The notes under the pieces were generated by a model. It had not been told where the DNA came from and did not search any database. It was given only the letters and a program-made list of their open reading frames with translations. Of a stretch of 64,000 nucleotides of DNA, positions 9,000 through 18,285 are shown in pieces. Source of the DNA: Marinobacter psychrophilus. GTDB lineage: Bacteria; Pseudomonadota; Gammaproteobacteria; Pseudomonadales; Oleiphilaceae. The stretch lies in contig NZ_CP011494.1 in the NCBI RefSeq assembly GCF_001043175.1, forward strand, positions 2,108,001 through 2,172,000. The letters are read 5' to 3'. The position numbers and the translations under genes are program-made. Numbering within the stretch: the first letter of the stretch is position 1; each line of letters opens with the position of its first letter.

Positions 9000-10274
9000 A
9001 TGAAGTCTCTCTCGAACACAGGGTTTGCGCTCTTTGGTGCAGTCCTGATCGCGATTAGCTACGGGCTCGCGCGCTTCGCCTTTGGTCTATTTGTACCCCC
9101 TATCCGGGCCGAGCTGGGTCTTACGCCTGAAGTAATCGGTATCATCGGCGCGCTGCCGCTTATCAGTTTCCTTCTGGCGACCTTGGTGGCACCGCTCTCC
9201 GCCGATCGTCTCGGTGCCCGCAATACGGCCGTCCTGTCGTGTGGTTTCGGCGTCGTCGGTCTGGCGCTTATCAGCCAGGCGTCTGATGCTCTGTCGCTCG
9301 GAGTAGGTGTGTTTGCGTGCGGCATTTGCACCGGCCTTATGATGCCGGCGCTAACGGCTGCCATGCAGGCTATGGTGAGCCGCGCGGTGCACGGCCGTGT
9401 CAGTTCAGTCATGAATGCGGGCACCAGCATTGGCGTCGTCGTTGCCGTACCGGTGGTCCTTTTCCTATCTGGCGCTTGGCGGTACGCGTACCTGTCCTTC
9501 GCCATCCTGGCGGGGATTGGCGTCATTGCTGCGTGGTACTTTATCCCTTCCGTGTCTCGGGTCATTCCCGCGAACGCTGCGTCGACAACGCCAATCAGCG
9601 GCCTGCAGTGGTGGCGTCTGTTCAGGCTTTCGCTATTTGCATTCGTGATGGGTTTCGTTTCCTCTGCATACTGGATCTTCGCTCCCGATTTAATGGTCAC
9701 CCTCGGCGGCCTACCGCCCTCTGCAACCGGGTGGCTATGGCTCGCGGTTGGTATTGCCGGCATCGGAGGTGCCGTGGTGGCCGACCTGGCCGATCGCAAC
9801 AACCCACCCATTACACACTCGCTAATGCTGGTAATGTTATCCGCGAGCCTGGCACTGCTTGCTGCCAGCCCTGATCAGCTGGTGCTCGCGGCATTCTCTG
9901 CGCTGGTCTTCGGTCTGGCCTATATGAGCCTGACGGGGCTCTATCTGATGACGGGCATTCGCCTGTTGCCGGGCCGATTGTCGATGGGGCCGGTACTGCC
10001 ATTCATGGCTGTCTCGCTCGGGCAGGCAACTGGCTCGCCTGTTGTCGGCATGCTGGTGAGCAAATTTGGCTACGCCAATGCATTTTCCACTTTTTCCGCG
10101 ATCGGAATCCTGGTAGCCATGTTGTCGCCCCTATACCCGCGCTACATTGACCATGAACCCGAGGAGGAACAGGTTGACGACCAAACCGGCCTGCAGGCGG
10201 CATACGATTACCAGCTCCTGGACGAAGATGGCGAGCCGTTGGCACCCGTCGCGGATGAGGCCGAGAACCCTTAG
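9000..10274 (+). CDS. Major facilitator superfamily transporter
   Basis: A 424-residue inner-membrane carrier with about twelve hydrophobic segments in two halves. The cytoplasmic loop after helix 2 reads ADRLGARNT, the usual MFS loop region. The N-terminal ISYGLARFAFGLF is like that of the YbfB/YjiJ group of MFS proteins. A hydrophilic acidic tail of about 45 residues (EPEEEQVDDQTG and onward) extends the C-terminus. The ATG at 9000 has an excellent ribosome site, GGAGGTGG, directly upstream. The gene is alone on its strand, and the substrate cannot be told from the sequence. Confidence 0.9.
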   Translation: MKSLSNTGFALFGAVLIAISYGLARFAFGLFVPPIRAELGLTPEVIGIIGALPLISFLLATLVAPLSADRLGARNTAVLSCGFGVVGLALISQASDALSLGVGVFACGICTGLMMPALTAAMQAMVSRAVHGRVSSVMNAGTSIGVVVAVPVVLFLSGAWRYAYLSFAILAGIGVIAAWYFIPSVSRVIPANAASTTPISGLQWWRLFRLSLFAFVMGFVSSAYWIFAPDLMVTLGGLPPSATGWLWLAVGIAGIGGAVVADLADRNNPPITHSLMLVMLSASLALLAASPDQLVLAAFSALVFGLAYMSLTGLYLMTGIRLLPGRLSMGPVLPFMAVSLGQATGSPVVGMLVSKFGYANAFSTFSAIGILVAMLSPLYPRYIDHEPEEEQVDDQTGLQAAYDYQLLDEDGEPLAPVADEAENP

Positions 10275-10305
10275 CAAGCCGCAGCAACTTCAAGCGTCTT
10301 CTTGA

Positions 10306-10839
10306 CTAACTGGTTAGTTCTATCTCCAGAAGATGATTGTAAAAGTGCATTGCATGCGCCTGTTCATACTGTTGTTTGGTCATGTTTCCATAGGCGAAGT
10401 GCTCTGCCAGATGGCCATGATAGCCCTTAAACTTAATCATCGACTCCTTGAGCCGCTGATAGGCGTATCTTATATCGCCGCTTTCCTTGATCAAAGGAGC
10501 CCCTGGAATTGCCTCGCTCAAGTCATGAGTCATTTTTCCTTTTGCAGAAAATGCGGCAAATGCCAGTTTGCCAACGGTCTTCTTGAAAAGAGCTGGCTTG
10601 TGCTCAGGAAAACTGGACATCGAGAACTCAACGCTTTGGGCCGAATGAATCAGTATCTGATAGATATTCCATTCTCCCAGTGTCGCGATCTTATCGTTCA
10701 TCAACTTATCGAGAGTTTTAAGAGAAGCATCAATTGTCAGTGCTCTATCGTTAGATCCACTTCCTAACCACACAACACCGCTCGTACCAACAACAAACCC
10801 GCCAGCCATTATTCCTAAGAGAACATTTCGACGATTCAT
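10306..10839 (-). CDS. DUF1569 (DinB-like fold) exported protein
   Basis: A 177-residue protein whose N-terminus MNRRNVLLGIMAGGFVVG is a signal peptide with an Arg-Arg pair, possibly read by the Tat system. The mature part carries the DUF1569 pattern, LGEWNIYQILIHSAQSVEFSM, and ends in a helix with HAMHFYNHLLEIEL. DUF1569 proteins have a four-helix DinB-like fold and may bind a metal through histidines; His66 and the HxxHxxxH-like residues near 143-166 are candidates. No function is established. The gene lies between the MFS gene (31 bp away, converging) and the lipoprotein gene (divergent). Confidence 0.82.
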   Translation of the reverse strand: MNRRNVLLGIMAGGFVVGTSGVVWLGSGSNDRALTIDASLKTLDKLMNDKIATLGEWNIYQILIHSAQSVEFSMSSFPEHKPALFKKTVGKLAFAAFSAKGKMTHDLSEAIPGAPLIKESGDIRYAYQRLKESMIKFKGYHGHLAEHFAYGNMTKQQYEQAHAMHFYNHLLEIELTS

Positions 10840-11067
10840 CTAATCACCTCATATAAGCAGACACTGAGCTGAGCATCTTCACTGGAGTCATTAAGATCCT
10901 ACCCGCCCCTAATTTTATGACTATTCCTGCAGTTGTTACCACTAAACGACCCGCTGATCGCACCGTCGATTGTTACAGTATGGTTGACGGCTCATTTTGT
11001 TGGCATTTTTTGATCGGTCGTCCAGTACAACTCGTACATGCGGGCTTAATTTATTAAGGAGAAAGTT

Positions 11068-12198
11068 ATGACGATTCGTGTTTCAACGCGCGCATTGGGC
11101 GCGCTGCTAATACCGATGCTTCTGGCTGGTTGCAATGCCGTTGGCAACTGGAGTCACGGCGGGGCCGTCGCAACAAACGCCGCGACACTGGAGCCGGTGC
11201 GAGGAGAAATACGAACCGTCGCAATGTTGCAAATTCGCCCCGGCAACGTGGCCGTCAGTGCGGACGGTCGTGTTTTTTCCACTATCCATCCGATGGACGG
11301 CGATCACGACGTACAGCTCATTGAGGTGACCGGCCCCCACAGTTACCGTGCCTGGCCGTCCACCGAGGTTCAAACGCACAATGGCAACTACCAGGACGCC
11401 ACGATCGACTCGCCTCTAGGCATTGCACTGGATGGCCAGGGTGGGCTCTGGATTACCGACACCGGCAATCATCTGGGCAAAACCCGAATCTGGGGGTTTA
11501 CTATCGCCTCCGGTGAATTGATTCAGAGAGTAACCCTGCCAGCAGATGTGGCGCCGAAAGGCAGTTTTATTCAAGATTTGGTGGTTGACCGCAAACGGGG
11601 CTTTGCCTATCTGGCGGATATCGCCAATCCCAGCCTGCTGACGGTCAATCTGGCAAGTGGCGACACCTGGCGCTTTCAGGGTCATGCGTCGCTTCAACCA
11701 CAAGCCGATGCGCGCCTGGTGATCAATGGAGAGGCCATACAGTTTGGCGGCGCACCCGCGAACGTCGGGGCTAACCCCATCACCCTGTCAGATGACCGCA
11801 GCACCGTCTACTTTGGTGCCATGAATGGTCTGGACTGGTTTAGCGTGCCCGCCAGCCTGTTGCGCGAGCACGCCAGTGACGGACAAGTTGCAGATGCGAT
11901 TGTCCGGATTGGGCCCAAACCGGTGTCTGACGGCGCCGATACCGACGCTGCAGGCCGCCACTTTTTCACCAACCTGAATCACAACGGCATTGATATTCTG
12001 CTGCCTGGAGGTAGCCTGGAACCCCTGGCACGAGACGAGCGTCTGAGTTGGCCTGACAGTGTCCGTATGGGCCCGCAGGGCTGGCTCTACGTTGCGGTCA
12101 ACCAGCTGCACAAAGCGCCTCCCTTCACCGGTGGTAAAGATCAGGGTAAGCCGCCCTACTCTATCTATAAGGTCTGGGTTGGAGACGTTGAAGAGTAA
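11068..12198 (+). CDS. Major royal jelly / Yellow family lipoprotein
   Basis: A 376-residue secreted protein. The signal sequence ends in the lipobox LLAGC (Cys22), so it should be a lipid-anchored periplasmic or outer-membrane protein. The body is a beta-propeller of the MRJP/Yellow type: SPLGIALDGQGGLWITDTGN is the typical block, followed by FIQDLVVDRKRGFAYLAD and later WPDSVRMGPQGWLYVA. Bacterial members are of unknown function; the related SMP-30 type propellers are lactonases. The start has AAGGAG seven bases before the ATG. About 230 bp of non-coding sequence precede it, and the gene is monocistronic. Confidence 0.88.
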   Translation: MTIRVSTRALGALLIPMLLAGCNAVGNWSHGGAVATNAATLEPVRGEIRTVAMLQIRPGNVAVSADGRVFSTIHPMDGDHDVQLIEVTGPHSYRAWPSTEVQTHNGNYQDATIDSPLGIALDGQGGLWITDTGNHLGKTRIWGFTIASGELIQRVTLPADVAPKGSFIQDLVVDRKRGFAYLADIANPSLLTVNLASGDTWRFQGHASLQPQADARLVINGEAIQFGGAPANVGANPITLSDDRSTVYFGAMNGLDWFSVPASLLREHASDGQVADAIVRIGPKPVSDGADTDAAGRHFFTNLNHNGIDILLPGGSLEPLARDERLSWPDSVRMGPQGWLYVAVNQLHKAPPFTGGKDQGKPPYSIYKVWVGDVEE

Positions 12199-12222
12199 CA
12201 CTGCAATTATTCATGGCGGCAC

Positions 12223-13425
12223 TTACTCTGGTAGGCCTGGCAGGCCTGCCACGCCTGAATCGATCAGGGTCTGTATGTCATCCGCGGAATAGCCGCAGGC
12301 TGCCAGCAAAGCCGCAGTGTCCTGACCGAGAGCCGGGGCACCTTGCAAAGGTTGCGTTGGCGAGGCTGAAAAACGTGCCGGGGCGCGGGTCTGGCGAATA
12401 GAGCCAGCCTGCGGGTGGTTGTACTCCACCAGTAAATCATTGGCCTGAACCTGTGGATGATTCAGCACCTCCGTGCGGGTCAGTACCGGCGCGCAGGGCA
12501 CTGACTCTTCCGCCAGTCGCGCCAGCCAGTGCTCTGCCGAGTCTGTTTTGATCACGGACTGGATCAGATCGAGCCGAGCATCGATGTTTTTCTGCCGCAG
12601 CTCTGCCGTCAAGAACCTCGGGTCCTCGGCCCATTCCGGCCGATTCACAGCGCGGATCAGAGCCTGCCACTCGCGATCATTCTGCACCGCGATGGTGACA
12701 TAACCGGTAGTCGTCTGGTAGATCAGATCCTGAAAACTGGCAGCGGCCTGCTGAGGCAATGCACCTTGCACAAACGTCTGGCTGCCCATATCGGAACTCC
12801 ACAGAAACGCGATGATGGCGTCCAGCATGGACAGCCGGACATGTTGACCCTCACCGCTGCGCTCGCGGGCAAACAGGGCCGCGGTGATGGCTTGGGCAGC
12901 AACAACACCGGTGAGTTTGTCAGGCAGAATGGTTCTGACCAGTTGCGGACGCCGTTCGTCAGTGCCGGCCTGCACCGTGGCCAGACCCGACAGGGCCTGG
13001 ATCAGCGGATCGTAAACCGGCCGTTGGGCGAAGGGACCGGTGTCACCAAAGCCACTGATGGACACCATAATCAGGTTCGGGGCCACCTTGCGCAATTCGT
13101 CCTCGCCCAGGCCCATCCTGTCGATTACGCCAGGACGAAAATTCTGCACGAACACATCAGCGGTAGCCACCAGCTTTAACAGCGCTTCGCGACCCGCCGG
13201 CTCTTTCAGATTGAGCGCCACCGACTTTTTATTGCGGTTATTATTGAGAAAAGACGCTGACACATTGCCCTGCCGGTTGGCGGCAGACCGGGTGAAATCG
13301 CCGCCGGACGGATTCTCGACCTTGATCACCTCAGCGCCCTGGTCTGCCAGCATCATGGTAGCCAAAGGGCCAGATACCATGGCGGTCAGGTCAACAATTC
13401 GGATGCCGTTGAGTGGGCCAGTCAT
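12223..13425 (-). CDS. CaiB/BaiF family (class III) CoA-transferase
   Basis: A 400-residue class III CoA-transferase, which moves CoA between carboxylic acids through an aspartyl-CoA intermediate. The N-terminus PLNGIRIVDLTAMVSGPLA is typical, followed by LADQGAEVIKVE, then NRNKKSVALNL and VFVQNFRPGV. The aspartate in LPDKLTG is at the place of the catalytic residue. The C-terminal HPQVQANDLLVEYNHP block completes the family pattern. The acid substrate cannot be predicted. It converges with the lipoprotein gene 24 bp away and has no partner gene. Confidence 0.92.
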   Translation of the reverse strand: MTGPLNGIRIVDLTAMVSGPLATMMLADQGAEVIKVENPSGGDFTRSAANRQGNVSASFLNNNRNKKSVALNLKEPAGREALLKLVATADVFVQNFRPGVIDRMGLGEDELRKVAPNLIMVSISGFGDTGPFAQRPVYDPLIQALSGLATVQAGTDERRPQLVRTILPDKLTGVVAAQAITAALFARERSGEGQHVRLSMLDAIIAFLWSSDMGSQTFVQGALPQQAAASFQDLIYQTTTGYVTIAVQNDREWQALIRAVNRPEWAEDPRFLTAELRQKNIDARLDLIQSVIKTDSAEHWLARLAEESVPCAPVLTRTEVLNHPQVQANDLLVEYNHPQAGSIRQTRAPARFSASPTQPLQGAPALGQDTAALLAACGYSADDIQTLIDSGVAGLPGLPE

Positions 13426-13604
13426 GTAGGTGCTCCTGTTATTTAGATGCTTCTGTCATCTCCACTGACCCGATGGTACTCGTCGCTGATGATCAATGAG
13501 TATTCATATCTGAAGTGATCCAGATTAGCCGATACCCTTTAACCCAATCGCGACCGTATATCGAGAAAGATGAAACGCTTGCTACACACGAGTTTAAACC
13601 GCTA

Positions 13605-13877
13605 ATGCTTAGCGATAGCCACCGAAACGCTAGAAGGGAAGAAAAATTGTCGTCACAACGTCGTAATTGGAATGTCTGGTTAACCCTGCTGTTCGGCGCT
13701 TTAGGGCTTATTCACGTATTCAGTATGTCCGCAAGCGCCGTAGCAGAATTGCCCCACATACTGGCGGCATTAACCGTTCTGATCCCGCTGACGATGTTCG
13801 GCATTGTGTTGCGAAGCCCCTGGCCAGCGGCACTGGCGCTTATTCTCCTCGGTGTTATAAACATAACGCTAACCTGA
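13605..13877 (+). CDS. Small membrane protein, hypothetical
   Basis: A reading frame of about 90 residues from the ATG at 13605. An alternative start is the TTG at 13647, which has the better ribosome site (AGAAGGGAAG) and would give 76 residues. Three hydrophobic segments are visible (NVWLTLLFGALGLIHVF, ILAALTVLIPLTMFGIVL and PWPAALALILLGVIN). No known family is recognised. It is divergent from the CoA-transferase and 500 bp upstream of the transporter operon. Confidence 0.6.
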   Translation: MLSDSHRNARREEKLSSQRRNWNVWLTLLFGALGLIHVFSMSASAVAELPHILAALTVLIPLTMFGIVLRSPWPAALALILLGVINITLT

Positions 13878-14381
13878 AGGTTGTTCAGCCCATCAAAGAT
13901 TGATATCAGGCCAGTGACGGATTATTGCTGCGCCGTGGAAAGACCAACTTGGTCGAAAATATCCTCCTGATCTTCCTCAATATTCTTAGAAAATTCAACA
14001 TTTTCATAGCGCTATATCTCTTTCTTGCGGGAGCGCTTAAATAGGTTAGACGCGTCATCCGTCGTTTTCGCCCTGACATCTAACCGACGAGGCAAGTTAC
14101 CCTCGCAGCTATTTTCTGCTCGTTTTTTAAACATAACGTTGAGTCCGTTTAACTGGCATCCGGTTTTATTTTGGTGCGAGTTGGTGCGAGCACGCTCTAC
14201 GCTGGGTCACTTCTTTTTCCTCCTGCCTTCACTATATTTTCTAAATTTATGTATTTTATGTTTTTTTTTGTAACTGGCTTAATTAATGCTCAGATCCGGA
14301 TGCACCAAATTATCAGTTGTCTTCCTGAACTAAATTGAGAACACATTTTTTGCCCCCCTCAAAAAATCTGGAGAAACAACC
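13878..14381. other. 504-bp intergenic region upstream of the amide transporter operon
   Basis: No convincing gene is seen. The 3' part (about 14150-14340) is AT-rich with runs of T and probably holds the promoter of the operon. A tandem duplication of ten bases (TTGGTGCGAG at 14171-14190) is the only repeat noticed. The ribosome site GGAGAA at 14370-14375 belongs to the solute-binding protein gene. Confidence 0.5.
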
Positions 14382-15539
14382 ATGAGTATTGCGAAAAAAA
14401 TTGTCACATTAGCAGGCGTAGTTTGTTTAACAGTCACAACATGGGCCGTTGCTTCTGACCCGATCGTCATTGGTGTACCTACTGGCTTAAGTGGAGCTAA
14501 TAGCACTGTGGCGCCTGCCGTGGTGCAATCCTCTGAAATGGCTGTGGCAGAGATAAATGAAAGCGGCGGTATTCTAGGCCGACAAGTCAAGTTAGAAATT
14601 GCAGACGATGGCAGCGGTGCATCTGGTGCTCAGCGTGCTTTCGACGACTTGATCATCAATCGAAATGCCGACGTTATCATTTCCATGGAAACCAGTGCCG
14701 CTCGTAACGCCGGAATACCGATCGTCGAACGTAATCAAGTTCCTTACATCTATACCTCGCTTTATGAAGGGCGCTCCTGCAGCCCTTATCTTTTCGCGAA
14801 TGGCGCAGTGCCAGAGCAGATGGTCGGCCCTATTGTTGACTACTTCATCGATGAGAAAGCCTCCAAACGCTTCTTTCTTGTAGGCAGTGACTACGCCTTC
14901 GGCCGAGGAATGCTCGAGTTCACTCGGAACTATATCGAGGAACGAGGTGGAGAAGTCGTAGCAGAAGAGTACCAACCAATGAATGCGACAGACTGGACGT
15001 CGATCATTAGCCAAATGCGGCGTGAAAAACCCGATGCGGTCATTATGTCAACCGCCGGCGGTGCACCCAACGTGACGTTGCAGCGCCAATACAAGGCTGC
15101 TGGCATGCAAGCATTGGTTGGCAATTTAAGCGTAGACGAACTGACAGCACAGAGCATGGGCGCAGACGCTGAGGGAATCTACATTTCCGCATCCTATCTC
15201 ACTGCTATTAAAAGCGACGTAAACAGCAGATTTCTAGAGCGCATGGAAACCTACTTTGGAAGCAAACTTCTTACCCCAAATGACCTGTCTGTTCCTCAGT
15301 ACGATGCCATCTACCTTTACAAAGCGGCCGTTGAAATGGCTGGCACCACGGATGCCGATGCGGTCATCGAAGCGTTGGCGAAGGTCTCATTCGACGGCCC
15401 CAGAGGAACTGTACAGATGAGCGCTCAGCGTCATGCGCCCCTCACGATGCACCTTGGACGTGTTCAGGGTAACGGTAGTGTGGAAGTGGTGCAGATATTT
15501 AAAAACGTAGATCCCGGTGAGCAATGCCCAACGACCTGA
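14382..15539 (+). CDS. ABC transporter substrate-binding protein, Liv/Urt/AmiC type
   Basis: A periplasmic binding protein of 385 residues with a cleavable signal peptide (cleavage near AVASD). The mature protein has the type I binding fold of the Peripla_BP_6 family: DPIVIGVPTGLSG at the N-terminus, INESGGILGRQVKL, and DYAFGRGMLEF in the middle. This family binds branched-chain amino acids, urea, short amides or aromatic acids; the urea- and amide-binding members (UrtA, AmiC) are the closest in feel. It heads a seven-gene operon ending in an amidase and a nitrilase-family hydrolase, so the ligand is probably an amide, nitrile or ureido compound. GGAGAA lies six bases before the ATG. Confidence 0.9.
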   Translation: MSIAKKIVTLAGVVCLTVTTWAVASDPIVIGVPTGLSGANSTVAPAVVQSSEMAVAEINESGGILGRQVKLEIADDGSGASGAQRAFDDLIINRNADVIISMETSAARNAGIPIVERNQVPYIYTSLYEGRSCSPYLFANGAVPEQMVGPIVDYFIDEKASKRFFLVGSDYAFGRGMLEFTRNYIEERGGEVVAEEYQPMNATDWTSIISQMRREKPDAVIMSTAGGAPNVTLQRQYKAAGMQALVGNLSVDELTAQSMGADAEGIYISASYLTAIKSDVNSRFLERMETYFGSKLLTPNDLSVPQYDAIYLYKAAVEMAGTTDADAVIEALAKVSFDGPRGTVQMSAQRHAPLTMHLGRVQGNGSVEVVQIFKNVDPGEQCPTT

Positions 15540-15626
15540 TCCCGCTTTAGTTCTCATATTCGTCACACCAGACCACCGTGGAAGATCAGGTCATGGTGTG
15601 ACGGATAACAGCGAGAGACAACCAAC

Positions 15627-16463
15627 ATGCTTTATTTATTTCTTGACATCATTACGACTGCAGCAATCCTCTTTATTGTTGCCTCTGGTCTGCTGATCAT
15701 CTTCGGAGTAATGAAGATCATTAATTTTGCCCATGGTGTTTTCCTTACCATCGGTGGTTATGCCTCATTGGTGGTGACCCATTTTGACTGGAACCCTTGG
15801 TTCAGTATGCCACTGGCCTTTGTCGCAGGTTGCCTCTTCGGTGCAATCATAGAGCGCACGGTGCTGCGCTTTCTTTATCATCGCCCGCTGGATGCAATCC
15901 TGGCGACTTGGGGTTTAGGCATCGTATTAGGGCAATTAATCATTATCGGTTTCGGCCGTGAGGTACAGTTTGCGGCCGGGCCGGTGTCAGGCGCAATGGA
16001 GCTATTCGGCGATTTCTATTCGAAATACCGGCTGTTACTTATTATCTTTTCAATGCTGGTAGCAGGAGCAATGTGGTTGCTGCTGAAGGGAACCCGAATT
16101 GGTTTGCAGACCCGTGCCGTCATCATGAACGAGCCTTTGGCCCGCGGTTTGGGCATTAACAGTTCGCGTGTACGGTTGATCACCTTTTCCTTCGGTGCTG
16201 GCCTCGCGTGTCTAGCCGGGGCTTTCATAACGCCACTGTCCAGTGTGGATCCCAACATGGGACTACCGTGGCTGGTTAGCGCGTTTATGCTGGTTTTGGT
16301 GTCTGGTAACTCATTCCTGGCCCTCGCCTCTGCTTGTATAGTACTCGGCGGTGCTCAGGTGCTGGCAAGCACCTACATTAGCCCGGTCATAGGTGGTTTA
16401 ACGCTCGCCGTACTGGCCGCCCTTCTGTTGCGTATTCGTCCAAAGGGGTTTGCATATGACTAG
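15627..16463 (+). CDS. Branched-chain-type ABC transporter permease, LivH-like
   Basis: A 278-residue inner-membrane permease with about eight hydrophobic segments, of the LivH/UrtB family. The typical segment GLLIIFGVMKIINFAHGVFLTIGGY lies at residues 22-46, and the cytoplasmic coupling region RTRAVIMNEPLARGLGIN-like sequence is at about 160-175. It pairs with the LivM half of the next gene. The gene follows the binding-protein gene after 87 bp and overlaps the next start by eight bases. Confidence 0.92.
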   Translation: MLYLFLDIITTAAILFIVASGLLIIFGVMKIINFAHGVFLTIGGYASLVVTHFDWNPWFSMPLAFVAGCLFGAIIERTVLRFLYHRPLDAILATWGLGIVLGQLIIIGFGREVQFAAGPVSGAMELFGDFYSKYRLLLIIFSMLVAGAMWLLLKGTRIGLQTRAVIMNEPLARGLGINSSRVRLITFSFGAGLACLAGAFITPLSSVDPNMGLPWLVSAFMLVLVSGNSFLALASACIVLGGAQVLASTYISPVIGGLTLAVLAALLLRIRPKGFAYD

Positions 16464-18285
16464 GCTTGTCACTGGTGCCGACGCAAATCGCACTTATCTT
16501 GGCCTGCCGCTTCATGTTCGTTTCAAAGCGGTGAGCATCCTGACAGGTCTGGCCTTGCTGGTGGTGCTCGTCGGGCCTTTTGTTCTGGACCCCTACACCC
16601 AAAGCGTTCTTGTAAGAGCGTTCCTGCTTGCAATTACCGCCTTAACTGTCGACCTGCTGTGGGGCACCACAGGGATCCTGACTTTCGCCCAAGGTGCTTT
16701 TTTTGGCATCGGCGCCTATGCCGCCGGGCTCATGTTCACTCATGTTGGCTATACGGTGGGTACAATGATGCTTGCCTTGTTGGCGGCAATAGCTGTGTCC
16801 ATGCTCGTTGCCGCCTTTGTTGGCTGGCTCGCCTTTTGGCAAGGTGCAACACCGCTGTATGTGGCGGTGGTTACGCTGGTCTTGCCGATCGTTGTGGTAC
16901 AACTAATCTACTCTGGTGGCACTTTCACGGGTTCCAGCAGCGGGCTGGTGGGTTTCGATGCGCCAACTTTGTCTATGACCGGCTGGTTCTGGTTTACCGG
17001 TACCCTGATGGTTTTGTTAACAGCATGTGCTTGGGTTTTCATCCGTAGCGATTATGGCCGCAAACTTAATGCGGTGCGCGACAACGAAACACGTAGCCGT
17101 TATCTTGGAATCCCGACAAGCAACGTGAAGATCATTCTGATGATGTTCATGGCCGCGCTGGCTTCGTTGGCAGGTTTCATTTACGCCTGTGTAGGCACCA
17201 TCGTTGCACCAGAACATGCTGATTTTGTCTTTGGTACGGAACTGGTTATCTACGTTGCCCTAGGCGGACGAGGCACTGTTCTGGGGCCGGTCATTGGCAC
17301 TATCGGGTTAGAGTGGGCCAGTGCCTATGTCAGTAGCATCCTTCCGTTTGTCTGGACCATCATCATCGGTGCCATCTTCGTCGTGGTGATTGTAGTACTG
17401 CCAGAAGGATTGCTTCCTCCTATCTGGCGAACCCTTGCGCGAAGGCTCCCTGCCCGTTTTGTAAATACTGCTAAAAGTACACGGGCAACTGTTTTTCACC
17501 CTCTCGTTGAGATCGGTGCTAAATCATCAACAACCTCCCTGACTCAGCCCGCCCTCAGCCTGACCGGTGTCACCAAGCGCTACGGGCATCTGCAGGTGCT
17601 GGATGGTATCGACATTCAAATAATGCCAGGAGAACTGGTGGGTATTGTCGGCCCCAACGGGGCTGGAAAAACCACACTCATGCGCTGTATAAGCGATGGA
17701 ATGGAGCGCAGCAGCGGTACAATTAAAGTGAATGGCAAAAGCATCGACCACAAATCACCTGAGGGCATTACCGCATTAGGGCTTGGACGAAGCTTCCAGA
17801 ACACCAGCTTGTTCGGAAGCCTTCGCGTGTCTGAGTGCCTCCGCCTTGCGCGCTACCGCCATAATAAACCATCAAAAATCGACACGGCAGACCGAGTCGG
17901 ACTTCCCCTCGCCGCTATGGAAGTTCTGGAGAGCACAGGATTGCAAACGCAGCTGCAGGAGCAGGTTAACAATCTGCCCCATGGCATGAAGCGAGCATTA
18001 GAGCTAATCATGGTGCTTTCCTTAGAACCAAACGTGCTACTACTTGATGAGCCTACAGCAGGACTGACCAAGGCAGACAGGCTCATGATTGGCCGAATTC
18101 TGACGGATTTACAGAACCGCCTTGGCCTTGCCATCGTGCTGATAGAGCACGATTTTGATTTCGTCAAACAGGTCTGCTCCCGACTGGTGGTTCTTCACCG
18201 CGGAGAACTGATCCTAGACGGTCCGGTACAGGAAGTAGTCAACTCCGATCTAGTGCAAGAAATTTACTCGGGGCATGTCGAATGA
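16456..18285 (+). CDS. Fused ABC transporter permease/ATPase, LivM-LivG
   Basis: A 609-residue fusion from the ATG at 16456 (AAGGGG seven bases upstream). Residues 1 to about 320 are a LivM/UrtC-type permease with around ten hydrophobic segments and the hallmark LWGTTGILTFAQGAFFGIGAYAAG split by loops. A linker of about 35 residues follows. From about residue 357 comes a LivG-type ATPase: Walker [10 protein letters not shown], signature LPHGMKRAL in place of LSGGQ, Walker B VLLLDEPTAG and H-loop IEHDFDFV. Such fusions exist in other proteobacteria but are less common than separate genes. Together with LivH, LivF and the binding protein it makes a complete importer. Confidence 0.93.
   Translation: MTRLVTGADANRTYLGLPLHVRFKAVSILTGLALLVVLVGPFVLDPYTQSVLVRAFLLAITALTVDLLWGTTGILTFAQGAFFGIGAYAAGLMFTHVGYTVGTMMLALLAAIAVSMLVAAFVGWLAFWQGATPLYVAVVTLVLPIVVVQLIYSGGTFTGSSSGLVGFDAPTLSMTGWFWFTGTLMVLLTACAWVFIRSDYGRKLNAVRDNETRSRYLGIPTSNVKIILMMFMAALASLAGFIYACVGTIVAPEHADFVFGTELVIYVALGGRGTVLGPVIGTIGLEWASAYVSSILPFVWTIIIGAIFVVVIVVLPEGLLPPIWRTLARRLPARFVNTAKSTRATVFHPLVEIGAKSSTTSLTQPALSLTGVTKRYGHLQVLDGIDIQIMPGELVGIVGPNGAGKTTLMRCISDGMERSSGTIKVNGKSIDHKSPEGITALGLGRSFQNTSLFGSLRVSECLRLARYRHNKPSKIDTADRVGLPLAAMEVLESTGLQTQLQEQVNNLPHGMKRALELIMVLSLEPNVLLLDEPTAGLTKADRLMIGRILTDLQNRLGLAIVLIEHDFDFVKQVCSRLVVLHRGELILDGPVQEVVNSDLVQEIYSGHVE

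Noticed and set aside
10307..10320. Palindrome ACTAACTGGTTAGT, similar to TetR-type operators.
   Set aside because: It overlaps the stop codon of the DUF1569 gene, between two converging genes, where no promoter is expected. Probably chance.
14171..14190. Tandem copy of TTGGTGCGAG.
   Set aside because: Only two units of ten bases, with no sign of function.
14025..14273. Plus-strand reading frame of 82 codons.
   Set aside because: No ribosome site, no family resemblance, low-complexity end; lies in the upstream region of the transporter operon.
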